This document shows, one piece after another, positions 36,961 to 47,014 of a stretch of 64,000 nt of DNA (position 1 is its first letter; each line of letters opens with the position of its first letter). The DNA is taken from positions 2,245,001-2,309,000 of the forward strand of contig CP102593.1 of NCBI GenBank assembly GCA_025666215.1, read 5' to 3'. The notes under the pieces were generated by a model, which saw nothing but the letters and a program-made list of their open reading frames with translations, ran no database searches and was not told where the DNA came from. The DNA comes from Xanthomonas campestris pv. phormiicola (lineage in GTDB: Bacteria > Pseudomonadota > Gammaproteobacteria > Xanthomonadales > Xanthomonadaceae). The position numbers were made by a program, and so were the translations under genes.

Positions 36961-38333
36961 AGCTTGCTGACCCGGAACCGGCGGCCCTTGATCTTGCCCG
37001 CCTGCAGCTGCCCCAGCGCGCGGCCGGCGTGCTCGCGGGCGACGGCGACATAGGAGCGGGTGGGGTAGATGGCGATCTTGCCGATCGCCGCGGCGGACAG
37101 GCCGGCGTCGCCGGTCAGCGCGCCGAGGATGTCGCCGGCGCGCAGCTTGTCGGTCTTGCCGCCGTCGATGCGCAGCGTGGTCATCGCCGCCTGCGGCAGC
37201 TGCGCCGGGCGCGCGGTGGCCAGCGGCGCGCGCGACCAGCGCAACGGCTGGCCCTGTTCGGCCTCCAGCGCCTGCGCGCGCGCCAGCTCGCGCGGCGCCA
37301 CCAGGCTCAGCGCCAGGCCGCGCTTGCCGGCACGCGCGGTGCGGCCGATGCGGTGGCGGTAGGTTTCGGTATCGGTCGGCAGTTCGTAGTTGAGCACCGC
37401 CGCCAGGTCCTCCACGTCCAGCCCGCGCGCGGCCACGTCGCTGGCGACCAGCACGTTGCAGCTGCGGTTGACGAAGCGCACCAGCACCTCGTCGCGGTCG
37501 CGCTGCTCCATGTCGCCGTGCAGCGCCAGCGCCGAGAAGCCGAACTGCTGCAGCGAGCCGGCCACCTCGTCGACCTCCTTGCGGGTGTTGCAGAACACCA
37601 CGCTGGACTCGGGGGTGAAGCGCAGCAGCAGCCCGGCCACCGCCTTCTGCCGGTAGGTGGGGTCGACTTCGAAGAATTGCTGCTCGATCTCCGGCGCGCT
37701 GTCGGCGCCTTCGATGGTGACCTCGACCGGTTCCTTCAGCAGTTCGCGCGCCAGGCTGCGGATCGCGTCGGGGAAGGTGGCCGAGAACAGCAGGCTCTGG
37801 CGGTGCTTGTCGCAGCGGCTGGCGATCTCGCGGATCGGTTCCTCGAAGCCCATGTCGAGCATGCGGTCGGCCTCGTCCAGCACCAGCGTGCGCACCCCGC
37901 CCAGGTGCAGCGCGCGCTTGCGCGCCAGCTCCTGGATGCGCCCGGGCGTGCCGACCACCACCTGCGGGTCGTGCGCCTCCAGCGAGGCCAGCTGCGGGCC
38001 CAGCGGCATGCCGCCGGTCAGCACCACCAGCTTCATGTTGGGAATGCCGGTGGCCAGCTTGCGCAGCTGCTTGCCGACCTGGTCGGCCAGTTCGCGGGTC
38101 GGGCACAGCACCAGCGCCTGCGCGCGGGTCAGCGCCGGGTCCAGCTTCTGCAGCAGGCCCAGGCCGAACGCGGCGGTCTTGCCGCTGCCGGTGGGCGCCT
38201 GCACGATGACGTCGCGGCCGGCCAGGATCGGCGGCAGGCTCTGCGCCTGCACCGGGGTCATCGTGGTGTAGCCGAGCGCGTCGATGCCCGGCGCCAGCGC
38301 CGGGGAGAGGGACAGGGTGGCGAAATCGTTCAT
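36957..38333 (-). CDS. dbpA: ATP-dependent RNA helicase DbpA
   Basis: DbpA helps 50S ribosome assembly and is targeted to 23S rRNA hairpin 92. The 458-residue protein has the DEAD-box motifs APTGSGKTAAFGLGLL, CPTRELADQV, GTPGRI, VLDEADRMLDMGF, LFSATFP, SVVFCNTRKEV, DVAARGLD and HRIGRTARAG, followed by the DbpA-type C-terminal RNA-binding domain with RAGDILGALTG and the end KIKGRRFRVSKL. A promoter lies within 40 bp upstream together with heptad repeats. It is divergent from the ABC-F gene uup. Confidence 0.96.
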   Translation of the reverse strand: MNDFATLSLSPALAPGIDALGYTTMTPVQAQSLPPILAGRDVIVQAPTGSGKTAAFGLGLLQKLDPALTRAQALVLCPTRELADQVGKQLRKLATGIPNMKLVVLTGGMPLGPQLASLEAHDPQVVVGTPGRIQELARKRALHLGGVRTLVLDEADRMLDMGFEEPIREIASRCDKHRQSLLFSATFPDAIRSLARELLKEPVEVTIEGADSAPEIEQQFFEVDPTYRQKAVAGLLLRFTPESSVVFCNTRKEVDEVAGSLQQFGFSALALHGDMEQRDRDEVLVRFVNRSCNVLVASDVAARGLDVEDLAAVLNYELPTDTETYRHRIGRTARAGKRGLALSLVAPRELARAQALEAEQGQPLRWSRAPLATARPAQLPQAAMTTLRIDGGKTDKLRAGDILGALTGDAGLSAAAIGKIAIYPTRSYVAVAREHAGRALGQLQAGKIKGRRFRVSKL

Positions 38334-38338
38334 GGTGC

Positions 38339-38344
38339 ATTTTA
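38339..38344 (-). promoter_or_regulatory. -10 element of dbpA, leaderless start likely
   Basis: TAAAAT on the minus strand lies 5 bp before the dbpA ATG, so transcription should start at or next to the start codon. The heptad array occupies the place of the spacer and -35 box; a TTGCCG sequence lies 30 bp upstream (38375-38380), too far for a normal promoter. Confidence 0.5.
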
Positions 38345-38347
38345 GCC

Positions 38348-38375
38348 GGGACTCGGGACTCGGGACCGGGGACTC
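38348..38375 (+). repeat. Heptad array of four GGGACTC-type units, dbpA side
   Basis: The units are GGGACTC, GGGACTC, GGGACCG and GGGACTC, preceded by GCC and followed by GGCAAA. The array lies between the dbpA -10 box and any -35 box. Confidence 0.85.
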
Positions 38376-38424
38376 GGCAAATCAAAAGCGAATGCCCGGC
38401 GCCAAACCAGGTTGGCTGGGTTCT

Positions 38425-38452
38425 TGGTCCCGAGTCCCGAGTCCCGAGTCCC
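38425..38452 (-). repeat. Heptad array of four GGGACTC-type units, uup side
   Basis: Written on the plus strand: TGGTCCC and three copies of GAGTCCC. It is in inverted orientation to the array at 38348, with a 49-bp centre between them, and lies directly before the uup -10 box. Confidence 0.85.
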
Positions 38453-38453
38453 G

Positions 38454-38459
38454 TACAAT
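38454..38459 (+). promoter_or_regulatory. -10 element of uup, leaderless start likely
   Basis: TACAAT ends 6 bp before the uup ATG. A TTGGTC sequence lies 24 bp upstream, and the 24 bp between them consist of three heptads plus CCG. Loss of one heptad would give a 17-bp spacer. Confidence 0.5.
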
Positions 38460-38465
38460 GCCCCC

Positions 38466-40355
<1,890 letters not shown>

Positions 40356-40415
40356 CGGCGCTTGTTGGCGCGGCGTTCTCTGCTTACAGGCGCTCGCCAT
40401 TGGCTGGCCGCGGGC

Positions 40416-40760
40416 ACTGTAGGAGTGACTTCAGTCCTAACAGCATCCGAAGCCGGAAAATCCACCGCTTCGCTCGTTGCGACTGAAGTCGCTCCCACAG
40501 AGGGCTTGCGGCGAGCCGGCTGGGTGCACTGTGGGAGGGACTTCAGTCCCGACAGCGTCCGAAGCCGGAACGTCCACCGCTTCGCTCGTCGCGACTGAAG
40601 TCGCTCCCACAGGGAACCCGCGCCGAGTTGGCTAGGCGCACTGGGGAAGGGACTTCAGTCCCGACGCGGTCCGGTTGCGGCGGCTTCGCCGCTTCGTTCG
40701 TCGCGGCTGAAGCCGCCTACAACGGTCTTGCGGCCGCGTGCTGGATGCACTCGGGGCGGG
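40416..40760. repeat. Tandem array of three to four REP-like units of about 112 bp
   Basis: The sequence ACTGTGGGAG-GGACTTCAGTCC and its variants starts at 40416, 40528, 40640 and 40749, giving periods of 112, 112 and 109 bp. Each of the first two units begins with a head like GTGGGAGGGACTTCAGTC and ends with the inverted tail GACTGAAGTCGCTCCCAC, with GTCCGAAGCCGGAA and CCACCGCTTCGCTCGT between them. The third is more diverged and the fourth is a fragment. The tail is shared with the 70-bp palindrome at 16710. No gene is present in this intergenic region. Confidence 0.85.
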
Positions 40761-40812
40761 ATTTCAGCATTGAAGCGGCGCCAGCCGCGCGACTGCGCAG
40801 CTGGCGCTTCGC

Positions 40813-41319
40813 TCAGCGCGAAGCGGCTTCCTCTTCGTCGTCGTCTTCGTCTTCGTCCAGATCATCGGCCTGGCTGTCGCGCTCGTCGGATTCGGCCTCG
40901 TCGCCGGTCAGCAGGCCGACGAAGGCGACGAAGGCGATGCCGTCCTGCGCCCATTCCTTGGCCACGTCGTCGAGCAGTTCCAGCAACACGTCGAAATCCT
41001 TCTTGGCCACCGACTGCAGTTCGGCCGCGTCTTCCAGCAGCAGCGCGTAGCCGCCCTTGGCCGGCAGCCACGACAGGTCGCGCAGGCCGTCCATCAAGGC
41101 ATCCCAGTTGCGGCCGAAGCCGATCGGGAAATCCAGTTGCGCGGCCAGCCGCATCAGCAGCATCGGCTTGCTGCTGCAGCCCTGCAGGTCGATCCGGCAC
41201 AGCCGCAGGCCGGCGTCGCGGCCGAGCGCGGCGATGCTGTCCAGGTCGCTGTTGGCGACGCGGTAGACGCCGGATGCGGCCGGCTCGGCGAGGTTCAACG
41301 AAAAATTGAAGGTGTTCAT
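40813..41319 (-). CDS. Barstar-family ribonuclease inhibitor
   Basis: The 168-residue protein has the barstar fold: IDLQGCSSKPMLLMRLAAQL, then FPIGFGRNWDALMDGLRDLSWLP, in which Asp73 and Asp77 match the two barstar aspartates that block the barnase active site. The last 30 residues are a tail of mostly Asp and Glu (DDLDEDEDDDEEEAASR), not present in classical barstar. It overlaps the end of the upstream ribonuclease gene by 4 bp (ATGA), so the two are made together. A cytoplasmic immunity role is inferred. Confidence 0.9.
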   Translation of the reverse strand: MNTFNFSLNLAEPAASGVYRVANSDLDSIAALGRDAGLRLCRIDLQGCSSKPMLLMRLAAQLDFPIGFGRNWDALMDGLRDLSWLPAKGGYALLLEDAAELQSVAKKDFDVLLELLDDVAKEWAQDGIAFVAFVGLLTGDEAESDERDSQADDLDEDEDDDEEEAASR

Positions 41320-41783
41320 GGCGACGGCCTCCCGGAGGCGATGCTGAAACTGCGGAAACTGGCGTAGTGGTCGTCGCTGTAGTACCAGACGTCCGGCGGG
41401 TCGCCGCCGGTGACGATGCGCCGCGTCCCGCGGTGCTCCAGCCCCGGCGTGTCGACGGTGTATTCGCGATAGTAGCCGCGTGGGCGTGACGGCAGCCGGT
41501 TTTCGCGGTTGCCGAACACGCTGCCGTCCTGGCGGTGCGGGAACGGGCCGCCGCGCTGGATCAGGGCGATGGTGTCGCGCGCCTGCGGCGGCAGGAACGG
41601 CGGCAGCTCGTCGTCCGCGCCCGCGCTCGGCGTGGCCGGCGGCGGTGCCGGCGCAGGCAGCGGAGCGGGATTGGTCAGCGCGGGCGCGAACTGCGGATGC
41701 GGCGGTTGCTGCACTGCGCGGATGCCCCACAGGCCGGCGGCGAGCAGCACGATCGCGGCGATCAGTAACACGGGCTTGCGCAT
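41316..41783 (-). CDS. RNase Sa-type guanyl-specific ribonuclease, membrane-anchored or secreted
   Basis: The 155-residue protein has an N-terminal hydrophobic segment (about 4-24), a Pro/Ala-rich linker (about 27-60) and a microbial ribonuclease domain (about 63-148). The motifs [40 protein letters not shown] and [10 protein letters not shown] align with RNase Sa, and the four catalytic positions are present: Glu107, Arg118, Arg122 and His139. The disulphide cysteines of RNase Sa are absent. It is probably exported and cleaves RNA after guanosine. The barstar gene directly follows, so the pair resembles a barnase/barstar toxin-immunity set. Confidence 0.88.
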   Translation of the reverse strand: MRKPVLLIAAIVLLAAGLWGIRAVQQPPHPQFAPALTNPAPLPAPAPPPATPSAGADDELPPFLPPQARDTIALIQRGGPFPHRQDGSVFGNRENRLPSRPRGYYREYTVDTPGLEHRGTRRIVTGGDPPDVWYYSDDHYASFRSFSIASGRPSP

Positions 41784-42105
41784 GGGGGCGGCTCCAGCGA
41801 GAACGGCGAGGCGCCACGGGTGTGGGCGCGGCAGCGGCACAGTATGGGCGAGTGCGGCTGTTCGTGCTCTTAACCGGTCTGCGGCGCGGCTGGTCGCGTG
41901 GCGTGCGCGGTGCCGGCACGCGATTCACATGCGACTAACCGGGTGCAGGCGCATCGTAGCCGCCGATCCGCGGCAACGGCCGGCGCCGCCGCCGCGCGAT
42001 GGGACGATGTTTCCCCAACGCCGGTCTTGGTATGGTCGCCGGTCGTCCCTACCATTCATCACGCAACGCCCGTCCTTCCGGCGGGCGAACGTCCAGGAGA
42101 ACCGC
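41784..42105. other. Intergenic region between the ribonuclease and sodA
   Basis: No gene is apparent. The sodA promoter must lie in its 3' part; TATGGT at 42031-42036 is a possible -10 box, without a convincing -35 box. A ribosome-binding sequence CAGGAGA lies at 42093-42100. Confidence 0.35.
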
Positions 42106-42717
42106 ATGGCCTACACCCTCCCCAAACTGCCCTACGCCTACGACGCGCTGGAACCGCACATCGATGCGCAGACGATGGAAATCCATCACACCAAGCACCA
42201 CCAGACCTACATCAACAACGTCAACGCCGCGCTGGAAGGCACCGAGTACGCCGACCTGCCGGTCGAAGCGCTGGTGTCCAAGCTGAAGTCGCTGCCGGAG
42301 AACCTGCAGGGTCCGGTGCGCAACAACGGCGGCGGCCACGCCAACCATTCGCTGTTCTGGACGGTGATGGCGCCCAATGCCGGCGGCACCCCGGTCGGCG
42401 ACGTCGCCAAGGCGATCGACAGCGAACTGGGCGGCTTCGACAAGTTCAAGGACGCCTTCACCAAGGCCGCGCTGACCCGTTTCGGCAGCGGCTGGGCGTG
42501 GCTGAGCGTCACCCCGGACAAGAAGATCGTGGTCGAAAGCACCGCCAACCAGGACAGCCCGCTGTTCGAGGGCAACACCCCGATCCTGGGCCTGGACGTG
42601 TGGGAACACGCCTACTACCTGAAGTACCAGAACCGCCGTCCGGACTACATCGGCGCGTTCTTCAACGTGGTGGACTGGAACGAAGTCGAGCGCCGCTACC
42701 ACGCCGCGATCGCCTGA
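42106..42717 (+). CDS. sodA: Superoxide dismutase (Mn type)
   Basis: The enzyme converts superoxide to hydrogen peroxide and oxygen in the cytoplasm. The 203-residue protein is full length, with metal ligands His27 (MEIHHTKHH), His80 ([11 protein letters not shown]), Asp163 and His167 (DVWEHAYYL). The region RFGSGWAWL and the lack of a Gln at the iron-type position fit a manganese enzyme, although cambialistic use cannot be excluded. CAGGAGA precedes the ATG. A strong terminator follows, so it is monocistronic. Confidence 0.95.
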   Translation: MAYTLPKLPYAYDALEPHIDAQTMEIHHTKHHQTYINNVNAALEGTEYADLPVEALVSKLKSLPENLQGPVRNNGGGHANHSLFWTVMAPNAGGTPVGDVAKAIDSELGGFDKFKDAFTKAALTRFGSGWAWLSVTPDKKIVVESTANQDSPLFEGNTPILGLDVWEHAYYLKYQNRRPDYIGAFFNVVDWNEVERRYHAAIA

Positions 42718-42740
42718 TCGCGCCAGCAGCGCCGTCGATC

Positions 42741-42771
42741 GAAAGGCCGGGTTCGCCCGGCCTTTCCTTTT
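42741..42771 (+). terminator. Rho-independent terminator of sodA
   Basis: The stem GAAAGGCCGGG/CCCGGCCTTTC closes on a TTCG loop and is followed by CTTTT. It lies 23 bp after sodA and directly before the convergent araC-family gene, which it may serve as well. Confidence 0.88.
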
Positions 42772-42777
42772 GTGGGC

Positions 42778-43269
42778 TCAGGCCGCCGGCAGGCACAGCC
42801 TGGCGCTGCCGACCGCGCGATCGGCGTCGTGATCGGGCACTGCGCCTGGCGCGTCGGCGCCGGCGCTGTCGCGGTTGTGCCGCGCATACCAGCCCGGGGT
42901 CGCGCCGGTGACGCGGCGGAAGCTGTTGACGAAGTGGCTCTGGTCGAAGAAGCCGAGCTCGTAGGCCACGGTGCTGACCGAATGGCGTCCGCTCAACAGC
43001 AGTTGCCGGGCGCGTTCGATCCGCCGCTGCAGCAGGTATTGCATCGGGCTGTGGCCGGTGCTCAGGCGGAACATGCGCGCGAAGTGGTAGCGGCTGACGC
43101 AGGCGGCGTTGGCGATGTCGGCCAGGCCGATGCGCTCGGCGAGATGGTGGTCGATGAAGTGCTGGGCGCGGGCCAGTGCGCACGGGCGCAGGCCCTTGCC
43201 GCTGGCGCTGGCGGCAGGCAGGGGGGCGGGGGCGGTGGAACGGGAGGCGGGAGCGTGGGGGCGGGGCAT
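42778..43269 (-). CDS. AraC-family transcriptional regulator, short form
   Basis: The 163-residue protein consists mainly of the double helix-turn-helix domain (about 32-135) with FIDHHLAERIGLADIANAAC, SRYHFARMFRLSTG, the linking helix QYLLQRRIERARQLLL and GFFDQSHFVNSFRRVTGATP. There is no sensor domain; the N terminus is a Pro/Ala-rich stretch. Short regulators of this form are common beside DoxX-like or oxidoreductase genes, and the DoxX-like gene lies upstream on the same strand. Target and signal unknown. Confidence 0.86.
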   Translation of the reverse strand: MPRPHAPASRSTAPAPLPAASASGKGLRPCALARAQHFIDHHLAERIGLADIANAACVSRYHFARMFRLSTGHSPMQYLLQRRIERARQLLLSGRHSVSTVAYELGFFDQSHFVNSFRRVTGATPGWYARHNRDSAGADAPGAVPDHDADRAVGSARLCLPAA

Positions 43270-43412
43270 GGCGTGTCTCCTGGGAAGCGCCGGAAACGCA
43301 TGCGCGGGATCTCCGCTGGCGCCTGCGGCATGCGCGTGGATGCGTTTCCGGGACCTGTCCATGCTGCTGCCGGCGCCGCATCGCGGCCACCCCATTCCGG
43401 CAGAGCGGATGC

Positions 43413-43811
43413 TCACCCGTTCGGGGGATTCCGCTGTGAGGACTGTGACGGTTCGCGCGGCAACACCAGCAGGCGCCGGCCGAAACAGCGTGCATCGAGC
43501 GAATACGCACCCGGCCCCAGCAGCGCCAGCGCCAGTGCCGGCAGCGCCGCCGGCAGCGCGCTGCCGGCCGTGGCCGTGCCATGCCACAGCGCCAGCGCCG
43601 GCACTGCGCAGGCCAGCGCGGCGGCGAGCGGGGTGAGCGCGCCGGCCGTCGCCAGCAGCACCAGAACCAGCGCCGCCCAACGCCAGTGCGGCGGTAATGC
43701 CCACGCGTCGCTGGCGCTGGATGGCCACAGGCTCAGCGCCAGGAACAGCCGCAGGGCCAATAGCCCGAGTCCCGCGCTGCCGCCGGGGAACATGGAGTAA
43801 AGTCGTTGCAT
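43413..43811 (-). CDS. DoxX-like small membrane protein
   Basis: The 132-residue protein has four hydrophobic helices and, at the C terminus, LLGPGAYSLDARCFGRRLLVL, close to the GPG-x-LSLDA motif of DoxX proteins. DoxX relatives are integral membrane proteins linked to redox processes, with varied or unknown roles. The gene diverges from the sensor kinase gene, 142 bp away. Confidence 0.7.
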   Translation of the reverse strand: MQRLYSMFPGGSAGLGLLALRLFLALSLWPSSASDAWALPPHWRWAALVLVLLATAGALTPLAAALACAVPALALWHGTATAGSALPAALPALALALLGPGAYSLDARCFGRRLLVLPREPSQSSQRNPPNG

Positions 43812-43953
43812 GGCCTTCAGGCTAAGACCGGCGCAGCACGTCGGCCTAGCCGTATTCGGGGCAGCGCAACATCCCTCGATCGGGGCGTTGGCGGGGCGGC
43901 GCACCTGCCGAAAATCCGGTTTTTCCTTTTTTGCGAGCGAGAGAGAGAGCGCA

Positions 43954-46900
43954 GTGCGAAGTCTGCGAAGACGGCATTGGGCGGGCGCCGTGCTGCTGCT
44001 CGGCCTGGCCTTCGCGGCGCCGCTTGCCGCGGCCACACCGACGCCGTTGCGGCCGACGCCGCTGCACAACACCGCCTGGCGGGTGGAGCAGGGCGCGCCG
44101 GCGGACGTGTGGGCGCTGGCGCAGTCGAGCGACGGCTATCTGTGGATGGCCACCGGGTTCGGTCTGTACCGCTTCGATGGCGAGCGCTTCGAGCGCCGCG
44201 AGCCGCCGCACGGCGCGCGCCTGCTGTCGCAGAACGTGACCGCGCTGACGGTGCTGCCGGACGGGCGCATGTGGCTGGGCTATTTCGACGGCGGCGCCAG
44301 CCTGCTGCAGGGCGACCGGCTGCTGAATTATGGCCCGGCCGCGGGCTTCCCGGCCGGGCCGGTGGCGCGCTTGGAAGCGGACGGCCAGGGCACGCTGTGG
44401 GCGGCGACCTGGGCCGGGCTGGCCCGCTTCGACGGCCGTCGTTGGCAGCGGATCGGCGCCGACTGGGGCTATCCGTCCGCACGCGCCGACTGGCTGCTGC
44501 GCGACCGCCGCGGCGTGCTGTGGGTGAGCAGCGGCGACAGCGTGCTGCGGCTGCGCCCGGGCGCGCGCCTTTTCGAGCCGACCGGCCTCGCCACCATGCT
44601 GTACGCGGTCTTGGCCGAAAGCCCGGACGGGCGCATCTGGCTGTCGGACCGGCGTGGCGGCACCCGCGTCATCGCCGACGCCGACGGCACGCTGCTGCCG
44701 GCGGCGGCGCAGCTCGCCGCGCCGGCGCTGCGCAGCCTGGCGGCACGGCGCATGGGCTTCGCCCGCGACGGCAGCCTGTGGCTGTCCGACTTCCAGGCGC
44801 GCGGTGTGGTGCGGGTGGTGCTGGAGGATCCGCGCGCGCCGCGGCTGGAGCATTTCCGCCGCGGCGACGGGCTGGCCTCGGACTTCGCCGCACCGGTGCT
44901 GGAAGACAAGGAAGGCAATGTCTGGATCGGCAGCACGCTCGGCCTCAACCGCTACCGCCAGCGCAACGTGATGGCGTTGCCCGGCCAGCCCGGTGCCGAG
45001 GCCGGCGAGATCGAAGTGCATGCGCAGCCCGACGGCAGCGTGCTGGTCTCCGATCCGCAGGGCATGTTCCGCGCCGACCGCGCCAGCGCCGAGCGGCTGC
45101 TGCGCGGCGAACCGCTGGCGCAGGAGTACGCGCGGCTGAGCGACAGCGGCTGGGTGCTGGGCGCCGACGCCATCGTGCGCCTGCGCCGCGGACGCCGCGA
45201 GGAGGTCGCGTTGCCGGCCGGGTTCGCGCCGCGGCAGGTGCGCGCGTTCCTGTCCGATCGCGCCGGCGATGCCTGGGCCGCGATCGCCGAACACGGCGTA
45301 TTCCGTTACCGCGACGGGCAATGGGCGCGGCAGACGCGGCTGCCGCTGGCCACCTGCACCGCGATCGCCGAAGACGCGCAGGGCCGCTACTGGTTCGGCT
45401 ACGCGTCCGGTGAAGTGCGGCAGTTGCAGGGCGAGCAGGTGCGCGCGTTCGCGGCCCGTGACGGCGTGCAGGTCGGCCGGGTCAATACCATCCATGCCGG
45501 CGCCGGCGCGCTGCTGGTGGCCGGCGAACTGGGCATCGCGCAATGGCAGGGCGCACGCTTCGCGACGTTGCCGCCGTCGCGCGCGCCGGGCTTGCGCGGC
45601 ATCACCGGCATCGCCGAGAGCGACGACGGCGAACTGTGGCTCAACGGTGCCGTCGGCGTGTCGCGGATCGGCCGCCGCCAACTCGCCGCGGCGCTAGTCG
45701 CTGCCGGGGCGACGCTGCAACCGGCCTATTACGGTGCCGCCGACGGGTTGCCCGGCCTGGCGGTGCAGGCCAGCCGCAGCGGCACCGCGGCGCGCGACGG
45801 CGACGGCCTGCTGTGGCTGGCGACCAGCCAGGGCCTGGCCTGGATCGACACCCGGCGCGTGTGGCGCAATCCGTGGCCGCCGCAGGTGTTCGTGCGCGCG
45901 TTGTCCGGCAACGAGCGGCCGATGCCGCTGGACGCGCCGCTGCTGCTGCCCAAGGGCACCACGCGGGTGCAGATCGCCTACACCGCGACCAGCCTGACCT
46001 CGCCCGAACGCATGCGCTTCCGCTTCCGCCTGGATGGCGTGGACGAGACCTGGCGCGATGCCGGCGCGCGCCGCGAGGCCTTCTACACCAACCTGCGCCC
46101 GGGGCAGTACCGCTTCCGGGTGATCGCGGCCAACAACGACGGGGTCTGGAACACGCACGGCGCCACGCTGCGCTTCGGCATCGCGCCGCGCTTCGTGCAG
46201 ACCCCGGCGTTCTGGCTGCTGTGCGCGCTGGCGCTGCTGCTGGCGTTGTCGGCGCTGTACCTGCTGCGCATGCGCCAGCTGGCCACGCGGCTGCGGCTGC
46301 GGCTGGAGGAGCGCTACCAGGAGCGCGAGCGCATCGCCCGCGAACTGCACGACACCTTGCTGCAGGGCTACCAGGGCCTGATCCTGCGCACCCATGCGGC
46401 GCTGGGCACGCTGCCGGCCGACGCGCCGCTGCGGCGCGAACTGGAGAGCACGCTCGATCGCGCCGAACAGGCGCTGGAGCAGGGCCGCGACCGGGTCGAG
46501 GGCTTGCGCGCCAGCGCCGGGAACACGCCCTCGCTGCCGACCGCCTTCGCCGACATGCTCGAGGAACTGGGTGCGCAGTCGCAGGTGCAGCGGCGGGTGC
46601 TGGTCGAAGGCACGCCGCTGCCGCTGCAGCCGCTGGTCGCCGACGAGCTGTACCAGCTCGGCCGCGAGGCGCTGCTCAACGCGTTCCGGCATGCGCAGGC
46701 GAGCAGCGTCGAGGTCGAGATCGCCTACGGCCGCGATGCGCTGCGGCTGCGTTTCCGCGACGACGGCCGTGGCATCGAGCCGCAGGTGCTGGCCGCCGGC
46801 GGCCGCGCCGGGCATTGGGGCCTGACCGGCATGCAGGAGCGCGCGCGGCGGATCGAGGCGCGGCTGGATGTGTGGTCGCGGCCGGGCATGGGCACCGAGC

Positions 46901-46995
46901 TCAACCTGCGCCTGCCGGCGCGCCGCGCCTACCGCGAACCGGCGCGAAACCGGCTATGGTGCCGCCTGCGCCACTGGCTGCCCGGAACCAACTGA
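43954..46995 (+). CDS. Two-component sensor kinase with periplasmic beta-propeller
   Basis: The 1013-residue protein starts at a GTG after a purine-rich tract (GAGCGAGAGAGAGAGC), followed by a signal segment (LLLGLAFAAPLAAA). Residues about 30-660 hold repeated Reg_prop propeller blades, seen as DGYLWMATGFGLYRFDG, EGNVWIGSTLGLNRYR and related copies. A Y_Y_Y domain follows (about 670-733, ending NLRPGQYRFRVIAANNDGVWN-like), then one membrane helix (about 747-772), a HisKA_3 domain with the phospho-accepting His799 in RELHDTLLQGYQG, and a HATPase domain with DDGRGIEP and GLTGMQERA. Kinases of this type in related bacteria sense sugars or other polymers in the periplasm. The response regulator gene follows directly. 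Confidence 0.9.
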   Translation: MRSLRRRHWAGAVLLLGLAFAAPLAAATPTPLRPTPLHNTAWRVEQGAPADVWALAQSSDGYLWMATGFGLYRFDGERFERREPPHGARLLSQNVTALTVLPDGRMWLGYFDGGASLLQGDRLLNYGPAAGFPAGPVARLEADGQGTLWAATWAGLARFDGRRWQRIGADWGYPSARADWLLRDRRGVLWVSSGDSVLRLRPGARLFEPTGLATMLYAVLAESPDGRIWLSDRRGGTRVIADADGTLLPAAAQLAAPALRSLAARRMGFARDGSLWLSDFQARGVVRVVLEDPRAPRLEHFRRGDGLASDFAAPVLEDKEGNVWIGSTLGLNRYRQRNVMALPGQPGAEAGEIEVHAQPDGSVLVSDPQGMFRADRASAERLLRGEPLAQEYARLSDSGWVLGADAIVRLRRGRREEVALPAGFAPRQVRAFLSDRAGDAWAAIAEHGVFRYRDGQWARQTRLPLATCTAIAEDAQGRYWFGYASGEVRQLQGEQVRAFAARDGVQVGRVNTIHAGAGALLVAGELGIAQWQGARFATLPPSRAPGLRGITGIAESDDGELWLNGAVGVSRIGRRQLAAALVAAGATLQPAYYGAADGLPGLAVQASRSGTAARDGDGLLWLATSQGLAWIDTRRVWRNPWPPQVFVRALSGNERPMPLDAPLLLPKGTTRVQIAYTATSLTSPERMRFRFRLDGVDETWRDAGARREAFYTNLRPGQYRFRVIAANNDGVWNTHGATLRFGIAPRFVQTPAFWLLCALALLLALSALYLLRMRQLATRLRLRLEERYQERERIARELHDTLLQGYQGLILRTHAALGTLPADAPLRRELESTLDRAEQALEQGRDRVEGLRASAGNTPSLPTAFADMLEELGAQSQVQRRVLVEGTPLPLQPLVADELYQLGREALLNAFRHAQASSVEVEIAYGRDALRLRFRDDGRGIEPQVLAAGGRAGHWGLTGMQERARRIEARLDVWSRPGMGTELNLRLPARRAYREPARNRLWCRLRHWLPGTN

Positions 46996-47014
46996 AGTGA
47001 ACGACGCGCCGTCC

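Noticed and set aside
38348..38452. Heptad arrays as a small CRISPR array
   Set aside because: The units are 7 bp without spacers, and no cas genes are present.
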